From Nocardia concava NBRC 100430 (GTDB lineage Bacteria; Actinomycetota; Actinomycetes; Mycobacteriales; Mycobacteriaceae), in contig NZ_BAFX01000146.1 of the NCBI RefSeq assembly GCF_000308815.1, positions 1 through 64,000 of the forward strand: a stretch of DNA of 64,000 nt. Reading direction: 5' to 3'. Both the position numbers and the translations under genes were made by a program. Below the pieces are notes generated by a model. It worked only from the letters and a program-made list of their open reading frames with translations, had not been told where the DNA came from and did no database searches. Positions 43,612-51,581 of the stretch are shown piece by piece. Position 1 is the stretch's first letter; each line of letters begins with the position of its first letter.

Positions 43612-44895
43612 GTGTCTGTTGTACGCCGTCTGCCCGTGGTCAAAGACCTGACCTTGGTGACGGCGGGGGCGATGACCGCGAATGTGGCTGGGTACCTGCT
43701 GCAATTGCTGGCCAGCCGGTGGTTGGGGGTCGCCGGATACAGCGCATTCGCGAGTCTGCTGGCGGTGCAACTGTTGTGTGCGGTGCCCGCGCTCGCCCTT
43801 CAGAATGTCGTGGCCCGCGAGGTGGTGCGCGGTGCGCCCGTGGCCGCCGCCCGGGCGCTGACGCTGCGCTGCGCCGGACTGGTCGCGGTGGCCGCCCTCG
43901 TACTCGTGCCGGTGGTCAGCGCGGTGCTGAAGGTGGGTGCGCTCGCTTCGGCCGGTGCGCTTTGTGCCGCACCGCTATTGGTGCTGCTGTCCGGTGAGCA
44001 GGGGATTCTGCAGGGGCGCAGCCGGTTCCGTGAGCTCGCGGTGGTGCTGGGTGGTGCGGCGATCGCTCGGGTGACACCGGCGCTGGTAGCTCTGGCCTGC
44101 GGATTCGGGCCCGCCGCCGCATTGTGGGCGGGTGCGGCGGGGACGGCTCTGGCCGCGCTCGTGGCCCGACGGGTGTCCGATGCGGCGGTCTCCGCCCGCA
44201 CGGCATCGACGACCAGCGTCGAAATGGCTGCCGCCGAACAAGAACCGGCCGATCTGTCGGCATCGGTCCTGGATTCGGCGGCCTCCGGGAACGGGCGCGC
44301 GGACTCCTGGGGGTTGGGTGTCGGTGCCGTGTTTCGGGCGGTACAGGTGCAGGCGGCTTTGACGGCGTTGTCGGCGGCGGATCTGCTGGTTTCGCGGATT
44401 GTGTTGGATGAGAACGATGCTGGGCGGTATGCGTTGGGGGCCATCGCGGCGAAGATCGCGTTCTGGTTGCCGCAGGCGGTAGGGGTGGTGCTGTATCCGA
44501 AGATGGCGCATCCGCAGCATTCGGCGCGGGCCATGCGGTCGGCGCTGGCGGTGCTGGTGGGGATCGGGGCGGTGACGGTGGCGGGGGCGGCGGTGGCGGC
44601 GCCGTTGGCTCCGATGTTCGCGGGACGGGATTACGCGCCGATCGAGGGGCTGCTGTGGTTGTTCGCGCTGGAGGGGGCGCTGCTGGCGGTGTTGCAGGTG
44701 ACGTTGCTGTCGGCCATCGCGGCGGATCGGACGGCGCCCGCGGCGATCACGTGGATCGGGTTGGGGGTCGGGGTGGCGATCATGCTGACCTGTGCGCATT
44801 CGGTGTTGTCGCTGATCGTCATCGCGACCGTGACCGCGGCGGTGACCACGCTGGTGATCACCGGCGTGGCGTGGCGGGCGGCGCGTGACGGCTAG
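43612..44895 (+). CDS. MOP-superfamily flippase (polysaccharide-export type)
   Basis: 427 residues with about 12 hydrophobic helices, first LTLVTAGAMTANVAGYLLQL, later GAIAAKIAFWLPQAVGVVLY with the MOP-type lysine. A low-complexity hydrophilic loop (about 195-235) separates two halves. This is the Wzx/MurJ type that turns lipid-linked glycans across the membrane. The start is GTG at 43612. Its stop overlaps the GTG of the next gene by 11 nt, so the pair is translationally coupled. I do not recall a counterpart in this place in M. tuberculosis. Confidence 0.8.
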   Translation: MSVVRRLPVVKDLTLVTAGAMTANVAGYLLQLLASRWLGVAGYSAFASLLAVQLLCAVPALALQNVVAREVVRGAPVAAARALTLRCAGLVAVAALVLVPVVSAVLKVGALASAGALCAAPLLVLLSGEQGILQGRSRFRELAVVLGGAAIARVTPALVALACGFGPAAALWAGAAGTALAALVARRVSDAAVSARTASTTSVEMAAAEQEPADLSASVLDSAASGNGRADSWGLGVGAVFRAVQVQAALTALSAADLLVSRIVLDENDAGRYALGAIAAKIAFWLPQAVGVVLYPKMAHPQHSARAMRSALAVLVGIGAVTVAGAAVAAPLAPMFAGRDYAPIEGLLWLFALEGALLAVLQVTLLSAIAADRTAPAAITWIGLGVGVAIMLTCAHSVLSLIVIATVTAAVTTLVITGVAWRAARDG

Positions 44896-46702
44896 GGTGC
44901 CGGGTGTGAACGCGGAGAGCCGGGAGCGGCGGTGGCGCGGGCTGATACCGGCGGGGTACAGCCTGGTGCTGGCCCTGGTCGTGCTGGGTCCGCTGCTGGG
45001 TTCGGGCTATCTGCTGTTGCGGGACGCGGTCAGTACGCCGCGCTCGTATCTCACCGACTCCGCACTGGGTCTGGGTGATGCCGCGCCGCGCGCCGTCCCG
45101 CAGGACGCGCTGATCGCGGTCCTGTCACCGGTCGTGGACGGCGGGATCATCGTCAAAGCGATTCTGCTGGCTGCCATCTGGCTGGCCGGTTGGGGCGCGG
45201 CCGCCCTGGCGCGCGAACTGCTGAAGGTCTCGCTGGGCCCCCAGCTGGTGGCCGCGACCGTCGCCATCTGGAACCCGTATGTGGCCGAGCGCCTGCTCCA
45301 AGGTCATTGGAGCCTGCTCACCGGCTACGCCGCCCTGCCCTGGATCGCCTTGCTGGCCGCCCGATTACGGGCCGCGCCCCCGTCCGGCACCCTCGGCACC
45401 TGGGCGGCGCTCACGGCCTGCCTGGCGGCGGCGGGGCTCACCCCCACCGGTTCGCTGCTGGCCGGATTCGTGGCCGTGGTCCTGGTCGGCAAGCGGAATC
45501 TGCCTGCGACGGTGGCACTCTGGATCCTCTCCGCGGCACCGTGGCTGACCGCGACCGCACTGTCGAGCGCGGGCGCCGCACCCTCGGATCCGGCGGGTAT
45601 CGCGGCCTTCGCGGCCCGCGCCGAACCCTGGCTCGGCACCCTGGGCAGCCTGGCCGGGCTGGGCGGCATCTGGAACAGCACCGCCGTACCGGACTCTCGG
45701 ACAAGCTTTTTCGCGCTCATCGGGACGATCCTGTTGCTCGTGCCGGTGGCGATCGGGGTCCGCGCGGTCTATCTCGCCGGGACCGTCGAGCGGCGGCTGA
45801 TCTGGCTGGCAGTGGCGGCCATCGTGATTCCCGCGTGCGGCGCGACCGGATGGGGCCTATCGGCCGGTGAGTTCTTGGTGACGCGGGTGCCGGGCGCGGG
45901 GCTGCTGCGGGACACCCAGAAGTATGTGGCGCTCGCCGTGCCCGCCTACGCCCTGTGCGCGGCGGCCGGATGCCGGATCGCCGGGCGGTGGATCTCCGCC
46001 AACGTGCTGGACGGCGCGGGCGCCGAGCGGCCCGCGCGCACTCGAACCGGCGCGGCCGCAGTGCTTTTCATCGTCCTGGCTCTCATCGCCCTGCCGGATA
46101 TGGCGTGGGGTGTGGGCGGATCGCTGCGACCGGTGCACTATCCGGCCGGATGGCAGCGGGTGGCCGAGATCGTCGACGAGCGCGGCGATGTCGCGGTGCT
46201 GCCGGGCGGAATGTTCCGGAAGTTCTCGTATTCGGGCAGCGCGCCGGTCCTGGACCCGGCCCCGCGGATGTTGCGCCGAGATGTGTTGCAAACCGGGGAA
46301 CTTCCGGTACGCGGCGGTGTCGTGGCCGGTGAGGGCAAGCGCGCCCGGCGCGTGGAGAAGGCGCTCGCGCGCGGCGAGTCCGCGGCAAAACTGGCCTCGC
46401 TCGGCGTGGGCTGGGTACTGGTCGAGGGCGATACGCCCGGACCGCTCGGGGAGTCGAAAAATACTCTCGCCCAGTTGAATCAGGTCTACAGCGACCCGGA
46501 CGTGACGCTGTACCGGGTGCCGGGCGATATCGAGTCCAATGACGCCTCACCCGAGGCCCGCCGGGTATCCGGCGCCGCGCACCTGCTGTGGGCGACCCTG
46601 CTGCTCGGCGGATTCCTCACCGCGGCAACGATTTCGGCGCGCCGGTCACTCCTTCGGGAACCCGAGCGCGAACCCCACCCCGATCACGACAATGCTGACT
46701 AA
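44885..46702 (+). CDS. Multi-spanning GT-C-like membrane protein (Rv0226c-like)
   Basis: 605 residues with about 12 membrane helices and a soluble C-terminal part (about 405-570). It shares with AftD and related GT-C enzymes an early extracytoplasmic acidic loop (TDSALGLGD, about 58-66) and the NPYVAERLLQGHWSLL segment (about 122-137). Homologue by position and pattern of M. tuberculosis Rv0226c. Probably a polyprenyl-phosphate-sugar-using glycosyltransferase; donor and acceptor unknown. GTG at 44885 is assumed because it overlaps the upstream gene; GTG at 44906 is an alternative. Confidence 0.75.
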   Translation: MTARVPGVNAESRERRWRGLIPAGYSLVLALVVLGPLLGSGYLLLRDAVSTPRSYLTDSALGLGDAAPRAVPQDALIAVLSPVVDGGIIVKAILLAAIWLAGWGAAALARELLKVSLGPQLVAATVAIWNPYVAERLLQGHWSLLTGYAALPWIALLAARLRAAPPSGTLGTWAALTACLAAAGLTPTGSLLAGFVAVVLVGKRNLPATVALWILSAAPWLTATALSSAGAAPSDPAGIAAFAARAEPWLGTLGSLAGLGGIWNSTAVPDSRTSFFALIGTILLLVPVAIGVRAVYLAGTVERRLIWLAVAAIVIPACGATGWGLSAGEFLVTRVPGAGLLRDTQKYVALAVPAYALCAAAGCRIAGRWISANVLDGAGAERPARTRTGAAAVLFIVLALIALPDMAWGVGGSLRPVHYPAGWQRVAEIVDERGDVAVLPGGMFRKFSYSGSAPVLDPAPRMLRRDVLQTGELPVRGGVVAGEGKRARRVEKALARGESAAKLASLGVGWVLVEGDTPGPLGESKNTLAQLNQVYSDPDVTLYRVPGDIESNDASPEARRVSGAAHLLWATLLLGGFLTAATISARRSLLREPEREPHPDHDNAD

Positions 46703-46726
46703 CGCGATGACGACGATGATCCACAT
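46646..46726 (-). CDS. Possible 26-residue membrane micro-protein
   Basis: ATG at 46726 gives MWIIVVIALVSIVVIGVGFA then LGFPKE: a single hydrophobic helix with a charged C-terminus, the profile of a membrane small protein. It lies 41 bp downstream of the GT4 gene on the same strand and overlaps the last 57 bp of the GT-C gene antisense. No strong ribosome-binding site. It may be a chance frame. Confidence 0.3.
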   Translation of the reverse strand: MWIIVVIALVSIVVIGVGFALGFPKE

Positions 46727-46766
46727 GCTTCAACACTATGAAGCGTAGTAGAGCAACGCGCTCGCT

Positions 46767-47990
46767 TTACGGAATCGCGGGCGCGATCAACCCGCTGACC
46801 CGCTCGCCCCGCGTCACCGCCGACAGCACCTCGTAGACGCCGTTTCCCGTTTGCTCCCAGGAGAATTCGCGCGCCCGCGCCCGCGCCTTCTCGCCGAGCA
46901 CCGTGCGCGCCTCGTGATTGCCGAGCAGATCGCCGACGGCCGCGGTGAGCTGCGCGGCATCGTCGACCAGCATGCCGGTGACCCCGTCCACGATGGAATC
47001 GGTGAGCCCGCGCGAACTCCGGTATCCGACGGTGGGCACCCCGTGCTGGGCCGCCTCGATGACCGCCAGCCCCCAGCCCTCCTTGCGCGAGGGCAGCACG
47101 TGCACCCAGGCGCGGGCCAGCAGCCGATGCTTCTCGTCCTCGTCGACATGACCGTGGAAGGTGACGGCGTCGGCGATGCCCAGCTCATGGGCGTGCGCGC
47201 GCAGGTTCTCCTCCCACCAGCCGCCGCCGATCACGTCCAGGTGCAGGCGGGGGACGCTCGCACGGAGTCCGGCGACCGCGGCCATGGCGTCCTCGATCTG
47301 CTTGTGCGGCACCAGCCGCGACAGCACCACGATGCTCGGGTGCGCGGTGCGGGTGCCGTCGTCACCGGCGGGCAGGTGCGCGGGAATCGGTTCGGCGCCA
47401 TTGCGCACCACCGCGATTCGGGTCCCGGCCACGCCGAGCCCGGTCAGTTCCTCGGCCGAGGGCAGCGAGACCGTCAGGTACTGATCGCGCCGGTGCACGC
47501 GCGGCGAGAGCCGCGATTCGATCCACCAGCCGATCCGCCCGACCAGTTTTCCGGCCACCGGCCACTGTTCGCGATGCCCGTGATGCACCAGCACCACGGT
47601 CGGCGCGGAGGTCGCGGTACGCGCGAAGAAGGGAATGCCGTTCTGGGTATCGATGACCGCGTCCGGCCGCAGTCCCTTGAGCGGCCCGACCCCGAACCGG
47701 CCGAGCGCGATGGCCGCGAGCGCCCGCGGATACACCGTGAACCGCCCGCCCCCGCGACTGATCTCGATGCCGTCCACCGATTCCCGCTTGGCAGCCCCCG
47801 GATACCCCGCGGTCCGCAGCGTCACCTTCACCCCGCGCGCGGCCAGCTGCGCCCCGACCCGCTCCAGATACCGCTCACTGCCCCCACCCTGTGGATGCCC
47901 GGTGTCGCGCCAGCACAGCAGCAGCACTTCACGCACGGGCGGATCTCCAGAGGTCACATTCGGGGGCGGACAGACAATGGGCTCCACCAT
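46767..47990 (-). CDS. GT4-family glycosyltransferase (Rv0225-like)
   Basis: 407-residue GT-B enzyme, retaining. Early LCWRDTGHPQGGGSERYLER (donor-side GGGSE) and later VLSRLVPHKQIEDAM, PSRKEGWGLAVIEAAQHGVP, the E-x7-E motif of GT4. It adds a nucleotide-sugar-derived residue (probably mannose or glucose) at the cytosolic side. Homologue of M. tuberculosis Rv0225. Divergent from the methyltransferase gene at 48185 with a palindromic element between. Together with the convergent GT-C gene it is part of the envelope cluster. Confidence 0.87.
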   Translation of the reverse strand: MVEPIVCPPPNVTSGDPPVREVLLLCWRDTGHPQGGGSERYLERVGAQLAARGVKVTLRTAGYPGAAKRESVDGIEISRGGGRFTVYPRALAAIALGRFGVGPLKGLRPDAVIDTQNGIPFFARTATSAPTVVLVHHGHREQWPVAGKLVGRIGWWIESRLSPRVHRRDQYLTVSLPSAEELTGLGVAGTRIAVVRNGAEPIPAHLPAGDDGTRTAHPSIVVLSRLVPHKQIEDAMAAVAGLRASVPRLHLDVIGGGWWEENLRAHAHELGIADAVTFHGHVDEDEKHRLLARAWVHVLPSRKEGWGLAVIEAAQHGVPTVGYRSSRGLTDSIVDGVTGMLVDDAAQLTAAVGDLLGNHEARTVLGEKARARAREFSWEQTGNGVYEVLSAVTRGERVSGLIAPAIP

Positions 47991-48036
47991 ATAGCCCGCG
48001 GACGCTTCGAGGGTCAGCAGTGGTCAACTGACCACC

Positions 48037-48114
48037 CGTCATTCCGGCGCGCTTTCGGCCGGAACCCACCACACCCGCGGTATGGATCCCGGCCAAAAGC
48101 ATGCCGGGATGACG
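48037..48114 (-). repeat. Palindromic element, copy 2
   Basis: 78 bp; arms at 48037-48067 and 48084-48114. Reversed, it matches copy 1 (43436-43512), for example cgtcatcccggcatgctttt at the copy's minus-strand start. It sits in the promoter region between the divergent GT4 and methyltransferase genes. Confidence 0.9.
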
Positions 48115-48184
48115 AGGGCTGGCCGCTGAGGTCGGGAAGCGCCGGTTGCAGCCGTCGTTCGGGGCCTGTGCGAGACTTGCCGCC

Positions 48185-49000
48185 GTGCTTCGAGCTGATC
48201 GGTCCCACACGCGCCGCGGCGGGCAGGGCCCGCGATTCGCCCGCCGGGCGACGCTGCGCCGGTCGCTACGGCTGCTGGGCAGCTTCCGGTTCGAGCAGAC
48301 CGATCCGGCCGTGTTCTACGGCGGCGTGGCCACCGATACCGCCGAGTTGGTCGGCGATTTCTATCGGGATCTGACCGGGGAGTCGCTGCGCGGCACCATC
48401 GTGCTGGACGTGGGCGGCGGGCCCGGCTATTTCGCGGACGAGTTCGAGAAGGCCGGGGCGCGGTATCTGCCGGTCGAGCCGGATCCGTCGGAGATGCACG
48501 CGGCAGGGCTGCGGGTGGCGGGCGCGGTGCGCGGATCGGGCATGGCGCTGCCGTTCCGCGACGACGTGGTGGAGATCTGTGTCTCCTCGAATGTGGCCGA
48601 GCACGTACCGCAGCCGTGGCTGATGGCCGAGGAGATGTTGCGGGTCACCAAACCCGGTGGGCTGATGGTCTTCTCGTACACGGTGTGGCTGGGGCCGTTC
48701 GGCGGCCACGAGACTGGGCCGTGGCATTACCTGGGCGGTGAGTACGCGGCGCGGCGGTACCGGCGCAAGCACGGACGCGAGCCCAAGAATCGTTTCGGCC
48801 GTTCGCTTTTCGCGGTGCGGGCCTCGGAGGGTTTGCGCTGGGCGCGCGAAACTCCGGATGACATAGAGATTCTCGCGGTGTTCCCGCGCTACCACCCGCG
48901 CTGGGCCTGGTGGCTGGTGCGCGTGCCGGGCCTGCGGGAGCTGCTGGTCAGCAACCTGGTGGTGGTGGCGACCAAGCGGGCGCGCCCGGTCAACTCCTGA
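48185..49000 (+). CDS. SAM-dependent methyltransferase (Rv0224c-like)
   Basis: 271 residues. SAM motif I is IVLDVGGGPGYFADEFEKAG; SGMALPFRDDVVEICVSSNV, then AEHVPQPW and LRVTKPGGLMVFSYTVWLGP follow. It matches M. tuberculosis Rv0224c closely, including FARRATLRRSLRLL at the start and FPRYHPRWAWWLVRVPGLRE near the end. The GTG at 48185 is chosen; the frame opens at 48146. It is likely to methylate the glycan or lipid made by its neighbours. An aldehyde dehydrogenase (Rv0223c-like) lies 1 kb on. Confidence 0.86.
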   Translation: MLRADRSHTRRGGQGPRFARRATLRRSLRLLGSFRFEQTDPAVFYGGVATDTAELVGDFYRDLTGESLRGTIVLDVGGGPGYFADEFEKAGARYLPVEPDPSEMHAAGLRVAGAVRGSGMALPFRDDVVEICVSSNVAEHVPQPWLMAEEMLRVTKPGGLMVFSYTVWLGPFGGHETGPWHYLGGEYAARRYRRKHGREPKNRFGRSLFAVRASEGLRWARETPDDIEILAVFPRYHPRWAWWLVRVPGLRELLVSNLVVVATKRARPVNS

Positions 49001-49006
49001 GCGGGC

Positions 49007-49309
49007 TCAGCGCTCGGCGAGTCCGCGCCGGAAGATGCGGCGTAGGCCCGTGCAGGGTTCGGGTTCGCTCCAGGGTGACTCCTGGATAGCCAACCCCACG
49101 GTCTCCATCGCGGTCAGCCCGACCTGACCGGCGAAGGCATTGACCGCGGCAACCGCCTCGGCCGCCTGTAGCGCGGCGGTGGCCTGCGCTGTGGTGAGGG
49201 TCCGGCCCGGCAGGAATGACACCACCCAGCCGCCGATGCCGACGCTTTTCGCCTGATGCGGGGTGAGATCACTGGTCATCAGCGACCGACCGACTACTTG
49301 CACCGCCAT
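49007..49309 (-). CDS. Hypothetical 100-residue protein
   Basis: Unrecognised. Mildly hydrophobic and Ala-rich: SVGIGGWVVSFLPGRTLTTA, then QATAALQAAEAVAAVNAFAG. A WVVSFLPGRTLT motif and a long Ala-rich helix are the visible features; no signal peptide is evident. The ATG at 49309 has aggggagt upstream; an ATG at 49279 is less well supported. Same strand as the 67-residue gene 200 bp upstream, so they may share a transcript. Confidence 0.6.
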   Translation of the reverse strand: MAVQVVGRSLMTSDLTPHQAKSVGIGGWVVSFLPGRTLTTAQATAALQAAEAVAAVNAFAGQVGLTAMETVGLAIQESPWSEPEPCTGLRRIFRRGLAER

Positions 49310-49512
49310 GACTCGGACTCCCCTGTGCGGTAACGGATCATGTTTCGAGCGAGCTATCCACGGTAGCTATAAAGCATGCTCGCTACGGCCGTCGAATGCA
49401 ATAGTGCGTTCGGTGAAAAGCGAACCGACAGGTTGGAATTCGTTTTTATCGAGTGCTGCCAGTTAGCCACGAGTATGCGGAATCCCTTGCGCCCCCGCCG
49501 GATCCGGCCCAC

Positions 49513-49716
49513 CTACTCGTCGGGCAACATCAAACGCAGGACCGGCTGACCCTTGCGCACCGTCGGATAACTCGCCTCGACCACCTCGACCCGCCAACCC
49601 GGCGGCAGGACCCGCTGCAACTGACCGGCGGCCCGCTGCATGGGGGTGCTGATCGCGGGCTGGTCGACATCGGACAACTCGCCGAGCAGGAAGTCATCGA
49701 TGCGCACATCAGTCAT
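49513..49716 (-). CDS. Hypothetical 67-residue protein
   Basis: Unrecognised, soluble, acidic start MTDVRIDDFLLGELSDVDQP, then a basic middle and VLRLMLPDE at the end. The ATG at 49716 has a fair aaagg site. It lies in a stretch (49310-49957) that is AT-richer than the rest of the window, which fits recent acquisition. Partner of the 100-residue gene downstream. Confidence 0.55.
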   Translation of the reverse strand: MTDVRIDDFLLGELSDVDQPAISTPMQRAAGQLQRVLPPGWRVEVVEASYPTVRKGQPVLRLMLPDE

Positions 49717-49957
49717 TCGAGGGATCTACCTTTCGTGACAGCTAATACATAGCAACCGACCAGATTGGTGGAGAAAGGCGTGCACAGCCGAGCATAGGCC
49801 ACCGCCCGGCAACTCAGATTTCGAATCACGTTTTGCCGCACCGGTAACAAGGCGGCTTAGAAACCGAGGAGTCGAATTTCAAAGAAAATCCCGGTCAGCG
49901 GGACGGTAGCCGGTCATGGTCCAGACAGCGGTGAGGGCAAAACTGTAACGTGTTCTC

Positions 49958-51391
49958 ATGGAGTACCAGAGTCTGTTCATCGGTGGCCAGTGGACTGCGC
50001 CGTCCGGCCCCGACACCCTGCCCGTCGTCTCGCCCGCAACCCTGGAAACCGTCGGCAGCGTGCCCGTCGTCACCCGCGCCGATGTGGACGCCGCGGTCGC
50101 GGCCGCGCGCCGGGCCTTCGACAGCGGACCCTGGCCCGCCACCCCGCCGGAGGAGCGCGCCGCCCTGCTGTCCCGCGTCGTCGCGCTGCTGGACCAGAAG
50201 GCCGGGGATCTGGCCAATGCCCTCTCCGCCGAGATGGGCGCGCCCACCATGGCCGCCAGCACCCTCAACTACGTTCCGGCCCGCGCCACCCTCGACTTCT
50301 ACGCCGGACTCGGAAAGTCGTTCCCCTGGACCGAGACTCGGACCGGTCTGTTCGGTACCACGCGGGTCTCACGCGAACCGGTCGGCGTGGTCGCGGCCAT
50401 CATCGCCTGGAACGTGCCACTCTTCCTGGCCGTCAACAAGCTGGCGCCCGCCCTGCTGGCCGGCTGCAGCGTGGTCCTCAAGCCCGCGCCGCTGACCCCG
50501 CTGGCCGCCAACCTGCTCGCCGACATCTTCGCCGAGGCCGGTCTGCCCGAGGGCGTGCTGTCGGTGCTGCCCGCCGAGGCCGACGCCTCCGAATACCTGG
50601 TCTCCCATCCCGGCATCGACAAGGTGACCTTCACCGGCAGCTCCGCCGTCGGCCGCAAGATCGCCAGCATCGCGGGCAGCCAGCTCAAGCGCTGTTCGCT
50701 GGAGCTGGGCGGCAAGTCGGCCGCGATCCTGTTGCCGGACATGAACATCGAGGACATGCCCAAGCTCGCCTTCTCGGGCCTGATGAACAGCGGCCAGGCC
50801 TGCGTGGCCCAGACCCGTATCCTGGCCCCGCGCGGTCGCTACGACGAGATCCTCGAGGCGCTCACCGCGTCCATCGATCTGTTCCCGGTCGGCCTGCCCG
50901 ACGATCCGGCCGCCCAGCTCGGCCCGCTCATCTCGGAGAAGCAACGCGAGCGCGTCGAGGGCTACATCGCCACCGGCAAGGACGAGGGCGCGCGCCTGAT
51001 CCGCGGCGGCGACCGCCCCGCCGACCTGCCCGGCTGGTACGTGAAACCGACCGTCTTCGCCGACGTCACCAACTCCATGACCATCGCCCGCGAGGAGATC
51101 TTCGGCCCGGTCCTCTCGGTCCTGCCCTACGACACCGAGGCCGAGGCCATCGCGATCGCCAACGACAGCGACTACGGCCTCGCGGGCTCGGTCTGGACCA
51201 CCGACATCGAACACGGCGCATCCGTGGCAGCCAAGGTCCGCACCGGCACCTACGCCATCAACTGGTACGCCTTCGACGCCTGCGCCCCCTTCGGCGGCTA
51301 CAAGACCTCCGGCATCGGCCGCGAGAACGGCCCCGAGGGCCTGGACGCCTACTGCGAGACCAAATCCCTTCTGATGCCGATGGGTGCTTGA
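49958..51391 (+). CDS. Aldehyde dehydrogenase (Rv0223c-like)
   Basis: 477 residues of the NAD(P)-dependent aldehyde dehydrogenase superfamily. Cofactor motif FTGSSAVGRKI, catalytic Glu in LELGGKSAAILL and Cys in NSGQACVAQTRIL; the terminal PFGGYKTSGIGRENG is typical. It oxidises an aldehyde to the acid. Homologue of M. tuberculosis Rv0223c. The ATG at 49958 follows TAACGT (49946-49951) by 6 nt, a leaderless-type promoter. It has no operon partner. Confidence 0.92.
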   Translation: MEYQSLFIGGQWTAPSGPDTLPVVSPATLETVGSVPVVTRADVDAAVAAARRAFDSGPWPATPPEERAALLSRVVALLDQKAGDLANALSAEMGAPTMAASTLNYVPARATLDFYAGLGKSFPWTETRTGLFGTTRVSREPVGVVAAIIAWNVPLFLAVNKLAPALLAGCSVVLKPAPLTPLAANLLADIFAEAGLPEGVLSVLPAEADASEYLVSHPGIDKVTFTGSSAVGRKIASIAGSQLKRCSLELGGKSAAILLPDMNIEDMPKLAFSGLMNSGQACVAQTRILAPRGRYDEILEALTASIDLFPVGLPDDPAAQLGPLISEKQRERVEGYIATGKDEGARLIRGGDRPADLPGWYVKPTVFADVTNSMTIAREEIFGPVLSVLPYDTEAEAIAIANDSDYGLAGSVWTTDIEHGASVAAKVRTGTYAINWYAFDACAPFGGYKTSGIGRENGPEGLDAYCETKSLLMPMGA

Positions 51392-51459
51392 CCGCCTCTC
51401 CGCGACTTCAGCGGGCGGCTCGGGTGCCGCTTCCAGCCGTGCACCCGGGCCGGCGGTCG

Positions 51460-51519
51460 AGCCAAAACAATTTCGGGCGTACCCGACGAGTTACCCTCGC
51501 CACCCGAAATCAGTTGTCC
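51460..51519 (-). repeat. Dispersed intergenic repeat, copy B
   Basis: Opposite-strand match to 3011-3072. Within it atttcggg and cccgaaat form an inverted repeat. It lies just before the terminator between the aldehyde dehydrogenase and pckA. Confidence 0.75.
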
Positions 51520-51536
51520 CGTCCCCAAAAACAAAC

Positions 51537-51567
51537 GGCTCGCCCGCACTCTCAGTGCGGGCGAGCC
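51537..51567. terminator. Bidirectional terminator hairpin
   Basis: A 14-bp stem ggctcgcccgcact/agtgcgggcgagcc with a 3-nt loop and attttcg after it, between the convergent aldehyde dehydrogenase and pckA genes. Confidence 0.9.
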
Positions 51568-51581
51568 ATTTTCGTCATATC

